A stretch of 64,000 nucleotides of DNA from Verrucomicrobiia bacterium (lineage in GTDB: Bacteria > Verrucomicrobiota > Verrucomicrobiia > Limisphaerales > CAIMTB01), in contig JAHCBA010000024.1 in the NCBI GenBank assembly GCA_019634625.1, positions 38,399 to 102,398 on the forward strand, given 5' to 3'. The notes below the pieces were generated by a model, which was not told the DNA's origin, did no database searches, and saw nothing but the letters and a program-made list of their open reading frames with translations. Within the stretch, counting starts at the first letter, position 1. Each line of letters opens with the position of its first letter. Below are positions 54,505 through 63,841 of the stretch, piece after piece. The position numbers were made by a program, and so were the translations under genes.

Positions 54505-55139
54505 ACTTCGGCGTAGCTGGACACCACGGCATCGGCTTCGAGCAGGGCCTGGGCGGGAGAGGTGTTGGTGATGGCCATGACGCGCATGCCGGCGGCCCGG
54601 GCGGCACTGACGCCGGGCGGCGAATCCTCGATCACCACGCAGGCTTCCGGAGGTTCGCCGAGGAGTTCGGCGGCGCGGAGGAACAGGTCGGGGGCGGGTT
54701 TGCCGCGGGCGACATCCTGCACGGAGACGGTGTGGCGGAAGTGGCGCTGGAGATCCTGGAGTTCGAGGATGGCGGTGATGGCGGACCGGAGGGAACCCGA
54801 GGCGACAGCCAGGGGAAAGCAGTCTGCCAGGCGGTCCACCAGGGCGGGGATCTCGGGGAAGAGGGGTTCCTTTTCGCGAAGCAGCTTGAGGAAATGCCGG
54901 CCCTTCCGATCGAGCAGTTCGTCCACCGAAGGTCCCACCTCGCGGCCATCCAACATTTGAAGGAGGGCGTGCCGGTCCGAGGTGCCGATGAACCGGTGCC
55001 AGGGTTCCATGCCGACCGGTTCCACGCCGATCTCGGCAAAGAGGCGCTGGAAGGACAGCCGATGCAGCGGTTCGCTGTCGGCGATGACGCCGTCCATGTC
55101 GAAGATCACCGCCCGGGTGCCGGTACGAAAATCGGTCAT
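54462..55139 (-). CDS. HAD-family phosphatase (beta-phosphoglucomutase-like)
   Basis: This 225-residue haloacid dehalogenase-superfamily hydrolase has motif I AVIFDMDGVIADSEPLH with the nucleophile Asp, motif II VASGSLRSA, motif III lysine in RGKPAPDLFLRAA and motif IV CVVIEDSPPGVSAARAAGM, with a helical cap between I and II. The pattern is that of subfamily IA phosphatases such as beta-phosphoglucomutase or phosphatases of small sugar phosphates. Substrate is unassigned. It overlaps the 3' end of rdgB (tail-to-tail, 43 bp), with dgt 58 bp upstream on the same strand. Confidence 0.88.
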   Translation of the reverse strand: MTDFRTGTRAVIFDMDGVIADSEPLHRLSFQRLFAEIGVEPVGMEPWHRFIGTSDRHALLQMLDGREVGPSVDELLDRKGRHFLKLLREKEPLFPEIPALVDRLADCFPLAVASGSLRSAITAILELQDLQRHFRHTVSVQDVARGKPAPDLFLRAAELLGEPPEACVVIEDSPPGVSAARAAGMRVMAITNTSPAQALLEADAVVSSYAEVQTLLLGEPAPAFP

Positions 55140-55197
55140 GAGAACAGGGTATCCGAAGGCCGGGGCCGCGGGCGAGTGCCGGTTGGGTGACGCGGGA

Positions 55198-56349
55198 TCA
55201 AAGCTCGACTCCCAGGAGACGGCGGTGTTCGCGCATGGCGTAGCGGTCGGTCATGCCGGCGAGGTAATCGCACACCGTGCGGTGAAGACCGTCCTGGGCC
55301 AGCCGCGCCTGGGCGCCGGCGCCCATGTCTTCGGGGTGATCGAGGAGGTGCCGGAAGAGTTGTTCGAGGAGCCGGACGGCGCGCTGGTTGGGTGTGTGAA
55401 CGGCCGGGTTGTAATAGAGATTGCGGTAGAGGTATTTCCGGAGCTGGAGATTGAGGCGACGGCGTTCCGGCGCGTAGCCGACCAGCGGGCGGGGGAGGCG
55501 GCGCACCGCGTCGGCGGTGCGAACCCCGGTGCGGCGGAGGCGGGCTTCGGTGGTGCGGACCACATCCTTCACCTGCTCATCGATGATGACCCGGATGGTG
55601 AACAGGCGGCGGGTGTCGTCGGAGAGGCGGCCGAACTGGCGGCGGACCAACCGGGTGGCGTCCTGCCACAGGGCGACGTCCCGCTGGAGCTGCCGTTCGG
55701 AAAGGAGCCCGCCGTCCAGACCGTCGTCGAGGTCGTGGCTGTAGTAGGCGATCTCGTCCGCGAGTTGAGCCACCTGGGCTTCGAGTGAAGGGGAACGGAT
55801 GACCCAGTCCGGCCGTGGACCTGGGAGCGGATGGGACGGTCCGTGCTTGACGAGTCCCTCGCGGACCTCCCAGGTGAGGTTCAGGCCGGTGAACGCGGGG
55901 TACTTGCGTTCGAGATGATCGACGATCCGGAGGCTCTGGCGGTTGTGTTCGAAGCCGCCATGGCCGCGCATGAGGGTGTTGAGGGCCTGTTCGCCGGAGT
56001 GGCCGAAGGGCGAATGCCCGAGATCGTGGGCGAGGGCGATTGTCTCGGCGAGGTCCTCGTTCAGACGGAGGGCGCGGGCGATGTTCCGGGCGATGCCGGC
56101 CACCTCCATGGTGTGGGTGAGGCGGGTGCGCAGGTGGTCGCCCGTGCCGTTGAGGAAGACCTGGGTCTTGTATTCCAGCCGGCGGAAGGCGCGGCTATGG
56201 ATGACGCGGTCGCGGTCCCGCTGGAAATGAGTGCGCCACTCGGGGGGCGGTTCGTCGTGGACGCGCCCGCGGCTGGCGGCGCTGGCCTGCGCGAAGGGGG
56301 CCAGCCAGAGCCGTTCGCGTTCCTCCAACTCCAGGCGGGAGACAGGCAT
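55198..56349 (-). CDS. dgt: Deoxyguanosinetriphosphate triphosphohydrolase-like protein (Dgt)
   Basis: The 383-residue HD-domain enzyme hydrolyses dNTPs to deoxynucleosides and triphosphate. Motifs are FQRDRDRVIHSRAFRRLEYKTQVF, TRLTHTMEVAGIARNIARALRLN (first His), TIALAHDLGHSPFGHSGE (the HD pair) and GGFEHNRQSLRIVDHLE, with DEIAYYSHDLDDGLDGG carrying the last Asp. It matches the shorter, hexameric-type Dgt subfamily. Together with rdgB it forms a small nucleotide-sanitation neighbourhood. ispH lies 39 bp upstream in the same direction. Confidence 0.93.
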   Translation of the reverse strand: MPVSRLELEERERLWLAPFAQASAASRGRVHDEPPPEWRTHFQRDRDRVIHSRAFRRLEYKTQVFLNGTGDHLRTRLTHTMEVAGIARNIARALRLNEDLAETIALAHDLGHSPFGHSGEQALNTLMRGHGGFEHNRQSLRIVDHLERKYPAFTGLNLTWEVREGLVKHGPSHPLPGPRPDWVIRSPSLEAQVAQLADEIAYYSHDLDDGLDGGLLSERQLQRDVALWQDATRLVRRQFGRLSDDTRRLFTIRVIIDEQVKDVVRTTEARLRRTGVRTADAVRRLPRPLVGYAPERRRLNLQLRKYLYRNLYYNPAVHTPNQRAVRLLEQLFRHLLDHPEDMGAGAQARLAQDGLHRTVCDYLAGMTDRYAMREHRRLLGVEL

Positions 56350-56388
56350 GCGGGTGGGAAGTCCGCCGGGGGACTGACGTGTTCCGGA

Positions 56389-57615
56389 TCAGGCCGGACC
56401 GAGGTCGGGGAGGGCGACGTTCTTGAGTTCGAACAGGCGTTCGATGACTTCCTCGATGAGGTTGTTGGGGCAGCTTGCGCCGGCGGTGACGCCGACCGTG
56501 GCCGGGGTGGCGGGGAGCCAGTCGCGGGATTCGATTTCCTCGCGGCGATGCTGGTCCCAGTGCTGGATCAGGGCCGGGGAAACCATCTTGCCGGCGTTCT
56601 TGACGAAGTAGGTGGGCAGGATGGCCTCGCCCATTTCCGCCAGATGGGAGGTGTTCGAGGAATTGTAGCCGCCGATGACGATGAGGAGGTCGGGAGGAGT
56701 CCTGAGCAGCTTCTGAAGGGCGTCCTGCCGGTCCTGGGTGGCGCCGCAGATGGTGTCGAAAAAGCGGAAGTGCTCGGGAAGTGCGGCGGTGCCATGGCGC
56801 GCCTCCATCGCGGCCCGCAGCCTGCGTTGGACCTCCTCGGTTTCTCCGCGGAGCATGGTTGTCTGGTTGGCGACACCGATGGCTTTGAGGTGGAGGTCCG
56901 GATCGAACCCCTCGGAGTAGGCTCCGCGGAACTTCTCGAGGAATGCCGCCTTGTCACCCCCGTGCAGGATGTAGGCACAGACGTAATCCGTCTCGTCGAG
57001 GTTGAAGACGACCAGGTAATGGCCTGACCCGTTGGCCCGGGCCTGGGAACTGGTGGCCAGGGTTTCCTCGTGCCAGGCCTTGCCGTGGATGATGCTGGTG
57101 ACGGATTCCTTCGAGTACTGCCGCACCCGTTTCCACACGCTCATCACATCGCCGCAGGTGGTGTCCACGAACGTGCAGCCGCGGGCCTCGAGCTGCTTGC
57201 GGGTGGCCACCTCGGTGCCGAAGGCGGGGATGATGACAATGTCATCCGGCGTGAGTTCCTCGATCTGGGCCGCGCTGGGCCGGCTGGCGATGGTCACGAT
57301 CCCCATCCGGCGGATCTGGTCGTTGACCTCGGGGTTGTGAATGATTTCGCCCAGCAGGAAGATCCGGCGATTGGGGAACGCCTTGCACGCCGCGTAGGCC
57401 AGGTCGATGGCCCGCTCGACGCCGTAGCAAAACCCGAATTCCTTGGCCAGCCTCACCGTGAGCACCCCGGGTGCCGAGATCTCGTTCCCGTTGGAGCGGA
57501 TCCGCTCGACCAGGGCGCTCCGGTAGTGCGAGAGCACCTGCGCCTGGACCGCCTCCATGATGTCCGGGCGGCGGAGGTTGATCTTCTGGGGCGCCGAAGG
57601 CGCGGCCGTTGTCAT
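56389..57615 (-). CDS. ispH: 4-hydroxy-3-methylbut-2-enyl diphosphate reductase (IspH)
   Basis: IspH is the last enzyme of the MEP isoprenoid pathway, a 4Fe-4S reductase producing IPP and DMAPP. The 408-residue product has the three cluster cysteines in EFGFCYGVERAI, VDTTCGDVMSVW and TAGASCPNNLIEEV, plus IHGKAWHEET, VANQTTML and GGYNSSNTSHLAEM. It is the long (about 400-residue) version found in plants, cyanobacteria and some PVC bacteria, unlike the 315-residue E. coli form. ATG 57615 begins MTTAAPSAPQKINLRRPDI; upstream in-frame sequence runs into a family-1 repeat and is rejected. Confidence 0.95.
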   Translation of the reverse strand: MTTAAPSAPQKINLRRPDIMEAVQAQVLSHYRSALVERIRSNGNEISAPGVLTVRLAKEFGFCYGVERAIDLAYAACKAFPNRRIFLLGEIIHNPEVNDQIRRMGIVTIASRPSAAQIEELTPDDIVIIPAFGTEVATRKQLEARGCTFVDTTCGDVMSVWKRVRQYSKESVTSIIHGKAWHEETLATSSQARANGSGHYLVVFNLDETDYVCAYILHGGDKAAFLEKFRGAYSEGFDPDLHLKAIGVANQTTMLRGETEEVQRRLRAAMEARHGTAALPEHFRFFDTICGATQDRQDALQKLLRTPPDLLIVIGGYNSSNTSHLAEMGEAILPTYFVKNAGKMVSPALIQHWDQHRREEIESRDWLPATPATVGVTAGASCPNNLIEEVIERLFELKNVALPDLGPA

Positions 57616-57679
57616 GCTGGGAACTGTAATCGCCCGCCCACGGCCCCTCACGCGAAATATGCGGGGGCGGATTCCGGAC

Positions 57680-57839
57680 GGTGCATCCCGGAGTTGTGGG
57701 TGAGGAGGCAGCGATTCGGAGGGACGATCTCTGCGAGTCCTCAACCCAACGCTCCACACTGTTGCGGCCTCGTGGAACTCGGCCCTCCGAAGCACCGCTT
57801 GGCGGAGTTCGCACCTCACCCGCAACGCCGGGATGCACC
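57680..57839. repeat. Inverted-repeat element family 1, copy D
   Basis: A full-length 160 bp copy bounded by GGTGCATCCCGGAGTTGTG and CGCAACGCCGGGATGCACC. It sits 65 bp upstream of the ispH start. Confidence 0.9.
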
Positions 57840-57903
57840 GGATTCCGGATTCGATGCCCGGGCCTGCGAGGCCTTCGACCTGGATCCGGGAAAGCGGCCC
57901 CCT

Positions 57904-60660
57904 CTACCCGGCGGTTGCCGCATCCGTTGACGGAGGGTTCCGCCGCCGGGCGCGGGCCTCGATGGCGCGGAGGACGGCCTTTTCGGTCTCCACGAGCAGG
58001 AACACCCCCAGGCCGATACCGAGTGGGATCAGCCAGTGCCGCCATTCCAGCGGGGTGGAGCCGAAAAGCGTCTGCATGAATGGGGCATAGACGAACAGGA
58101 GTTGCAGCAGGGCCAGGATGGCGACCGCCAGCCAGACGATGCGGTTGCTGAATAGGCCCCGCATCGAGAGGCTGGACTCGCGCAGGAAGCGGCTGTTGAA
58201 AAGGTAGAAGGCTTGGGAGCAGACCAGCGTGTTCACGGCGAGCGTGCGGGCCAGCTCGACCGTCGCTTCGAGACGTTTCTCGACGAGAAAGACGGCGATG
58301 GTCGCCCCGCCGATGAGCAGGGAAACGAAGGCGATTCTCCAGAGGAAGGCCCGTCCGAGAATCGGGGCCCGGGGATCCCGGGGGGGCCGGCGCATGACCC
58401 CCGGCTCCGCCGGTTCGAAGGCCAGGGCGAGGGCCAGGGTGACGGCGGTGACCATGTTGACCCAGAGGATCTGGACGGGTGTCAGCGGCAGGGCAAAGCC
58501 AAGAACGATGGCGGCGAGAATCACCAGCGCTTCCGCGCCATTGGTGGGCAGGATGAACAGGATCGCCTTGCGCAGGTTGTCGTAGATGGTCCGGCCCTCT
58601 TCCACGGCCCGCTCGATCGAACTGAAATTGTCATCCGCCAGCACGATCTCGGCCGCCTCCTTGGTGGCTTCGGTTCCCTTGATGCCCATGGCCACCCCCA
58701 CGTCGGCCCGCCGCAGGGCCGGCGCATCGTTCACGCCGTCGCCGGTCATGGCCACGACCTCGCCGCCGGCCTGCAGTGCGGTGACGAGACGGAGCTTGTG
58801 CTCGGGACTGGTGCGGGCGAAGAGGTCGGCCTTGCGCACCAGTCTTCGAAGGTCGTCGTCCGAGGCGGCCTCCAGTTCGGCGCCGGTCACCGCGGGCGAG
58901 CCGTCGCCAATCCCCATTTCCCGGCCGATGGCCTGGGCCGTGCCGGCATGGTCGCCGGTGATCATCTTCACCCGGATGCCGGCCTGACGACAGATGCGGA
59001 TGGCCTCGATCGCTTCGGGCCGCGGCGGATCGATGATGCCCACCAGACCGAGGAAGATCATGCCGTCCCCAAGGTCGTCAGGGGTCAATTCGTCATGGGC
59101 CTCGTCCACGTCGCGGGCGGCGGCGGCAAGCACCCGCAGACCCTGGTTCCCCAGGGCATCGATCCGGCGTTCCCAGAAGGCGCGGTCCAGGGACTCCGGG
59201 GCGCCGGTTGCACTGCGCTGCTGACGGCAACGGTCGAGCAACCGGTCCGGGGCGCCCTTGAGGAGAATCCGCGCCCCGCCGTCGGGCAGGCGATGGAGGG
59301 TCGCCATGAACTTGTTTTCGGACTCGAACGGAATCGCGGCCACCCGCCGGTACTTCGTGTCCTCGAATCCAGCCTTGCGGGCCAGCGTTCGCATGGCGCC
59401 CTCGGTGGGTTCGCCCGTCACCTCCCACCCGCCATCCGCCTCCCGGATTTCCGAGTCGTTGCAGACGGCCATGACCTCGATGACCGCCGCGAGGTCGGCG
59501 TCCCGGTCAAGCGAGGCCTCCTGACCGTCGCGGGTGATGGTCCCCTCGGGCTGGTAACCCGTCCCGGACACCTCGTAGGCGGCCGACGCGGTGACGACGT
59601 GCCGGACGGTCATTTCGTTGCGGGTGAGCGTCCCGGTCTTGTCGGAACAGATCGTCGTGACCGAACCCAGCGTCTCGACGGCGTTGAGTTTGCGGGTGAT
59701 GGCGTTGCGGCTGGCCATGCGCTGGACGCCCAGGGCCAGGGTGATGGTGAGGATGGCGGGCAGACCTTCGGGAATGGCGGCCACGGCGAACCCGATGGCC
59801 GCCAGAAACAATTCGCCGGGCGCGAGGTCATGGAGCCGCCAGCCAATGAGCATCATCAGGCCGGCCATGCCGACGATCACCACCGAGAGAATCCTGCCGA
59901 ACTGGTTCATCTGGCGGGTGAGCGGCGTGGCCAGCGTCCGGACCTCGGAGATCATCCGGTTGATCCGCCCCAGTTCGGTGGACGGTCCGGTTGCGGTTGC
60001 CACGCCCGTTCCGCGGCCCGCGGCAACCAGGGTGCCCGAGTACGCCATCCCGTGGCGGTCGCCCAGGCTGGCGTCGGCCGCAGTCGGGGAGGGTGTCTTC
60101 CCGACGGGAACCGATTCCCCGGTGAGGGAGGATTCCTCGATGCGCAGGTTGTTGGCCTCGATGAGGCGGAGGTCGGCTGGAACCCGGTCACCGGACTTCA
60201 GCCGGACGATGTCCCCTGGCACCAGATCCACCGCCTCGATCTCCGTCCACCCGCCGTCCCGCCGTGCCACGGCGTGCGGGGAGAGCATCCTGCGGATCCC
60301 CGCGAGGGCCTGCTCGGCTTTGCCCTCCTGAAGGAAGCCGATCGTCGCGTTAAGGACGACCACGCCCAGAATGACCACGGTATCCACCCAGTGGCCGAGC
60401 GCGGCGGTGACTGCGGCGGCCGCGATCAGGATATAGATCAACAGGTCGTGGAAGTGCTTGAAGAACCGCTTGAAGAATCCTTCCGATTCGGGCTCGGGCA
60501 GACGGTTTGGACCGACTTGTTCGCGGCGCCGTAGGACCTCGTCGGTGCCGAGGCCATCGGGCGAACTTGCCAGCACCTGCAGGACTTCGTCCGCTGACAT
60601 GGCATGGGGCTCCCGCACTTCGAGGAGCTCTGGGCGGCCGGGTGCGGCGGGCATGGTCAT
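57904..60660 (-). CDS. P-type cation-transporting ATPase (calcium-ATPase-like)
   Basis: A 918-residue P-type ATPase of the type II (SERCA/PMCA-like) group. It shows an N-terminal cation-ATPase domain (SADEVLQVLASSPDGLGTDEVLRRREQVGPN), TGES at 180-183, PEGLP at 297-301 in the fourth helix, the phosphorylated D340 in ICSDKTGTLTRNEM, the K-G-A-P nucleotide site (LLKGAPDRLLDRC), MITGDHAGTA and MTGDGVNDAPAL, followed by six C-terminal helices. The PEGLP variant occurs in bacterial Ca2+ and Na+/K+-like pumps, so the ion is not certain. It appears complete; the phosphodiesterase gene lies 24 bp upstream in the same direction. Confidence 0.92.
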   Translation of the reverse strand: MTMPAAPGRPELLEVREPHAMSADEVLQVLASSPDGLGTDEVLRRREQVGPNRLPEPESEGFFKRFFKHFHDLLIYILIAAAAVTAALGHWVDTVVILGVVVLNATIGFLQEGKAEQALAGIRRMLSPHAVARRDGGWTEIEAVDLVPGDIVRLKSGDRVPADLRLIEANNLRIEESSLTGESVPVGKTPSPTAADASLGDRHGMAYSGTLVAAGRGTGVATATGPSTELGRINRMISEVRTLATPLTRQMNQFGRILSVVIVGMAGLMMLIGWRLHDLAPGELFLAAIGFAVAAIPEGLPAILTITLALGVQRMASRNAITRKLNAVETLGSVTTICSDKTGTLTRNEMTVRHVVTASAAYEVSGTGYQPEGTITRDGQEASLDRDADLAAVIEVMAVCNDSEIREADGGWEVTGEPTEGAMRTLARKAGFEDTKYRRVAAIPFESENKFMATLHRLPDGGARILLKGAPDRLLDRCRQQRSATGAPESLDRAFWERRIDALGNQGLRVLAAAARDVDEAHDELTPDDLGDGMIFLGLVGIIDPPRPEAIEAIRICRQAGIRVKMITGDHAGTAQAIGREMGIGDGSPAVTGAELEAASDDDLRRLVRKADLFARTSPEHKLRLVTALQAGGEVVAMTGDGVNDAPALRRADVGVAMGIKGTEATKEAAEIVLADDNFSSIERAVEEGRTIYDNLRKAILFILPTNGAEALVILAAIVLGFALPLTPVQILWVNMVTAVTLALALAFEPAEPGVMRRPPRDPRAPILGRAFLWRIAFVSLLIGGATIAVFLVEKRLEATVELARTLAVNTLVCSQAFYLFNSRFLRESSLSMRGLFSNRIVWLAVAILALLQLLFVYAPFMQTLFGSTPLEWRHWLIPLGIGLGVFLLVETEKAVLRAIEARARRRNPPSTDAATAG

Positions 60661-60684
60661 CGGTTCGAGACTTGAAATGCCGGT

Positions 60685-61485
60685 TTAGTGGCGCCCGGCT
60701 TCCGCCTGCTCCAGAAAGCGGGCCAGGTCGGCCAGGCGATCGGTGTTGATCAGGTCCACGCCCGCCTCCCATTGCACCCGCCACATCTCGGGACGATCGG
60801 CCCCGGCCCAGAAACGGATGCGGCGTCCCTGGGCGTGGGCGCGCTCGACCCAATCGTGGAGCCGGGCCCGTTCCTCGTCCGGGATTGTCCCGACCCCGTT
60901 CCAACGAAAGTGGGACCGCCAGTTGTCGCTGATCAGGGGGATGAGGTGTGGATTCGCCGTGCCCTCGAGGTCGGGCAGGCGGCCGTCGATCGCCACCAGC
61001 CGTTCCGGTTCCGCAGCGACCGTGGCCGTGGGACGGTTTCCAGACAGGATCACGGTGACCGCGTTCGTTTCGGTTCGGTCAGGCCGGAAGACCGTCAGCA
61101 TCTCCCGGTAATCGGCGAGCACCTCCTGAAGCCGCTGGTAGGTATGCCCGGCTTCCGACTTGAAGTCGATCAACAGGACAAAGGTGGGGGCGTCCGGATG
61201 AACCCGGCCCCCCTGCTGCTGCACCCGTTCCCGCAGTGGATCCAGGTACAGGGATTGGAGGGTGCGTTCCGGGGAGACCTTGGGCCGGTCATGGGCCACC
61301 AGCAGGGCACCGTCGATGTGGAAGATGTCCGCCTCGACGCTGCCGAACCCCTGCTCCAGCGCATCGTGCAGGGGACGTGGATGCTCGTAGTCGTTGTGCG
61401 CGTGGGCCCGCTGGCTTGGGGACTGCGCGGCGACGTTCAGGACAACGGCCAGCAACAGCGCGATGGGAGCGATCCGTCGATTCAT
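60685..61485 (-). CDS. Secreted phosphatidylinositol-PLC/glycerophosphodiesterase-superfamily protein
   Basis: The 266-residue protein has a signal peptide (RRIAPIALLLAVVLNVAAQ), then AHAHNDYEHPRPLHDALEQGFGSVEADIFHIDGALLVAHDRP, with the paired histidines and acidic residues of the PI-PLC-like/GDPD TIM barrel. Later segments are FVLLIDFKSEAGHTYQRL and RRIRFWAGADRPEMWRVQWEAGVDLINTDRL. This is the AIM6-like bacterial subgroup. It likely cleaves phosphodiesters outside the cytoplasm; the substrate is unknown. A family-1 repeat lies upstream. Confidence 0.82.
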   Translation of the reverse strand: MNRRIAPIALLLAVVLNVAAQSPSQRAHAHNDYEHPRPLHDALEQGFGSVEADIFHIDGALLVAHDRPKVSPERTLQSLYLDPLRERVQQQGGRVHPDAPTFVLLIDFKSEAGHTYQRLQEVLADYREMLTVFRPDRTETNAVTVILSGNRPTATVAAEPERLVAIDGRLPDLEGTANPHLIPLISDNWRSHFRWNGVGTIPDEERARLHDWVERAHAQGRRIRFWAGADRPEMWRVQWEAGVDLINTDRLADLARFLEQAEAGRH

Positions 61486-61550
61486 GGATCGAGCCTGCTC
61501 CGATCGTCGGGCTTGGGGCCAGCAGTTCTCGTTGTGCCCGGGGGATTGCA

Positions 61551-61710
61551 GTGCATCCCGAAGTTGTGAGTAGAGGTGCGAACTCCGCGACGCGGCGCTT
61601 CGGAGGGCCGAGTTCCACGAGCCCGCAACGGTGTGGGGCGTTGGGTTGAGGACTCGCGGAGCTCGTCCCTCCGATTCACTGCCTCCTCACCCACAACTCC
61701 GGGATGCACC
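61551..61710. repeat. Inverted-repeat element family 1, copy E
   Basis: A full-length copy in the divergent spacer between the phosphodiesterase and hydrolase genes. Arms are GTGCATCCCGAAGTTGTGAG and CCCACAACTCCGGGATGCAC. Interior orientation matches copy C. Confidence 0.9.
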
Positions 61711-61801
61711 GGGGGGAACTTCGCCCTCGCCATGCCGCTTGCACTCGGGCCTTCCCCGGCGCTATCCCAAGCCAACGCCTTCCCCTCTCTCCCGGCCTCC
61801 C

Positions 61802-63841
61802 ATGAATCCGACTGACTCTGACACCTCTCCGTTCCTTCCCGCTGCCCTGGTGCTCCTCGCGGGCACGCTCGTCGCCGTGGCCCAACCTCTGGGCCAGCCT
61901 GATCGTTCCGCGCCGGGAGATCCCATGATCCAGGAGTACCTGGCCCGTCACGCGCTGGCCATCGAGGCGCCGTACGACGAAGCCCTCTTGAACCGCTCCT
62001 TCGAGGACGTGCGCCGTGCCGAAACGATCGAGGAATACTTCCACATGCTGGGCCTCTCCCCGCGTCCCGATCTCACGCCGCTCCAGCCCGTGGTGACGGG
62101 TGTCCTCGAGGGCGATGGCTACCGTGTCGAGAACCTCCATTTCCAGAGCCGCCCGGGGCTGTACGTCACCGCCAACCTCTACCGCCCGCCCGCCATTGCG
62201 CCGGGTGAGCGCCTGCCCGCCATCCTTTATGTGTGTGGGCATTCGCATCGTGGCCGTGATGGCAACAAGGTCGCCTACCAGTCGCACGGTATCTGGTTCG
62301 CCCGCCACGGCTACGTCTGCCTGGTCCTCGATTCCCTCCAGCTTGGCGAGATCGCTTCCCACCACCACGGCACCTACCGGCTCAACCGCTGGTGGTGGGT
62401 CTCGCGCGGCTACACCCCGGCCGGCGTCGAGGCCTGGAATGGTATCCGCGGCATCGATTATCTCGTAAGCCGCCCCGACGTCGATCCCGCCCGAATCGGT
62501 GTCACCGGCATCAGCGGCGGCGGTGCGGCCACCTTCTGGATCGCCGCCGCGGATCCCCGGGTGGCCGCCGCCGCTCCGGTCAGCGGCATGGCCGATCTGG
62601 AATCCTACCTTGCCAACCGCGTCATCAACGGCCACTGCGACTGCATGTTCCTCCATAACACCTTCCAATGGCCCTGGACGCGCATCGCCAGCCTGGTTGC
62701 GCCACGTCCCCTTCTCTTCGTCAACAGCGACCGCGATCCCATCTTTCCCATGGATGCCAATGACCGCGTGATCCAGCGCCTCGAACGAATCTACGCCGCG
62801 TACGGCGCTGGCGATCGCGTGGACGCCGTGGTCAGCCTCGGTGACCACGCCTACCGTGCGGACATCCGCCAGGCCGCCTACCGGTTCTTCAACACGCACT
62901 TCAAGAATGACCCGCGCCCCGTCCATGACAGCGAGGTGGACATCGTCAGCGAAGGCAGCCGTCCCGGTCCCTACCCCATTTCTCCCGAACGACTCCGGGT
63001 CTTCCCTTCCGATGCCGATCTCCCGGCCGATGCCCTCAACGCCACCATCGACCAGCACTTCGTTCCCTCGGCCGTTGCGCCCGACCCGGTCCCCGGCCGT
63101 CATGCCGAATGGAGGTCCGCTCTCCTGTCCGAACTGCGCAGGGTTACCTTTCGTGCCCTGCCTTCCCCAGTTCCATCCGCCACCCGCCTCGATTCCCTGA
63201 GCCCGCGCCATCGTCGTGTCCAGACGGAGGACGGTATCGTGGTGCATCTCCACCTTCTGGAGTTTGCCAACGCTGCCCGGGCGGGCCAACTGCTGCTGGT
63301 GGTCCAGAACGAAGCCGAGGCCGGCACCGTTCCGGACTGGGTCCGGGAAGCCGCCACCGAATCGATGGTCGTTCTCTGCGAGCCACGCGGCGTCGGCGCC
63401 ACCCGCTGGACCCGGGTCAATCCGCCCAACTACGTCGAGCGTTCCCTCCTGCTGCTCGGCCTCACCGTCGATGCCGGCCGGATTCGGGATGTCCTTGCCG
63501 TTGCCGCCCATCTGCGCGACGAGGGCTGGGACGGTTCCGCCGCGCATCGCCCGAGGTCGGTGCGAGTCGCCGGCAGCGGCGCGGCCGGGGTGCTGGCGGC
63601 CTACGCGGCGGCCCTCGACGAGACCCTGGATGGTGCCAGGCTCGTCGGGCCGCCCCTCACTCATGAAGCCCCCGACGCCCCGCTCCTGCTGAATGTCCTC
63701 CGCGTTGCGGACATTCCGGACGTCTTGGGACTCATTGCTCCCCGCCCCCTAAGCGTTCTTGCAGCGGACTCCGCCGCCCTCCAGCGCACCCGCACCGCCT
63801 ATCGCGCCGCCGAGGCCACTGACGCACTCCGCTTCGACTGA
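61802..63841 (+). CDS. Secreted alpha/beta-hydrolase (acetylxylan-esterase-like) with second degenerate hydrolase half
   Basis: The 679-residue product starts MNPTDSDTSPFLPAALVLLAG, a signal peptide. The first half is a typical esterase: LPAILYVCGHSHRGRDGNK (oxyanion strand), RPDVDPARIGVTGISGGGAATFWIAA with the G-x-S-x-G nucleophile elbow, LFVNSDRDPIFPMDAN with the Asp and VSLGDHAYR with the His. The second half (about 430-679) is a diverged hydrolase-like domain (GQLLLVVQNEAEAG, VRVAGSGAAGVLAAYAAAL) with GSGAAG instead of a serine elbow, so it is probably inactive. Codons end mostly in C, unlike most upstream plus-strand genes that favour G. Similar proteins deacetylate plant polysaccharides. 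Confidence 0.82.
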   Translation: MNPTDSDTSPFLPAALVLLAGTLVAVAQPLGQPDRSAPGDPMIQEYLARHALAIEAPYDEALLNRSFEDVRRAETIEEYFHMLGLSPRPDLTPLQPVVTGVLEGDGYRVENLHFQSRPGLYVTANLYRPPAIAPGERLPAILYVCGHSHRGRDGNKVAYQSHGIWFARHGYVCLVLDSLQLGEIASHHHGTYRLNRWWWVSRGYTPAGVEAWNGIRGIDYLVSRPDVDPARIGVTGISGGGAATFWIAAADPRVAAAAPVSGMADLESYLANRVINGHCDCMFLHNTFQWPWTRIASLVAPRPLLFVNSDRDPIFPMDANDRVIQRLERIYAAYGAGDRVDAVVSLGDHAYRADIRQAAYRFFNTHFKNDPRPVHDSEVDIVSEGSRPGPYPISPERLRVFPSDADLPADALNATIDQHFVPSAVAPDPVPGRHAEWRSALLSELRRVTFRALPSPVPSATRLDSLSPRHRRVQTEDGIVVHLHLLEFANAARAGQLLLVVQNEAEAGTVPDWVREAATESMVVLCEPRGVGATRWTRVNPPNYVERSLLLLGLTVDAGRIRDVLAVAAHLRDEGWDGSAAHRPRSVRVAGSGAAGVLAAYAAALDETLDGARLVGPPLTHEAPDAPLLLNVLRVADIPDVLGLIAPRPLSVLAADSAALQRTRTAYRAAEATDALRFD

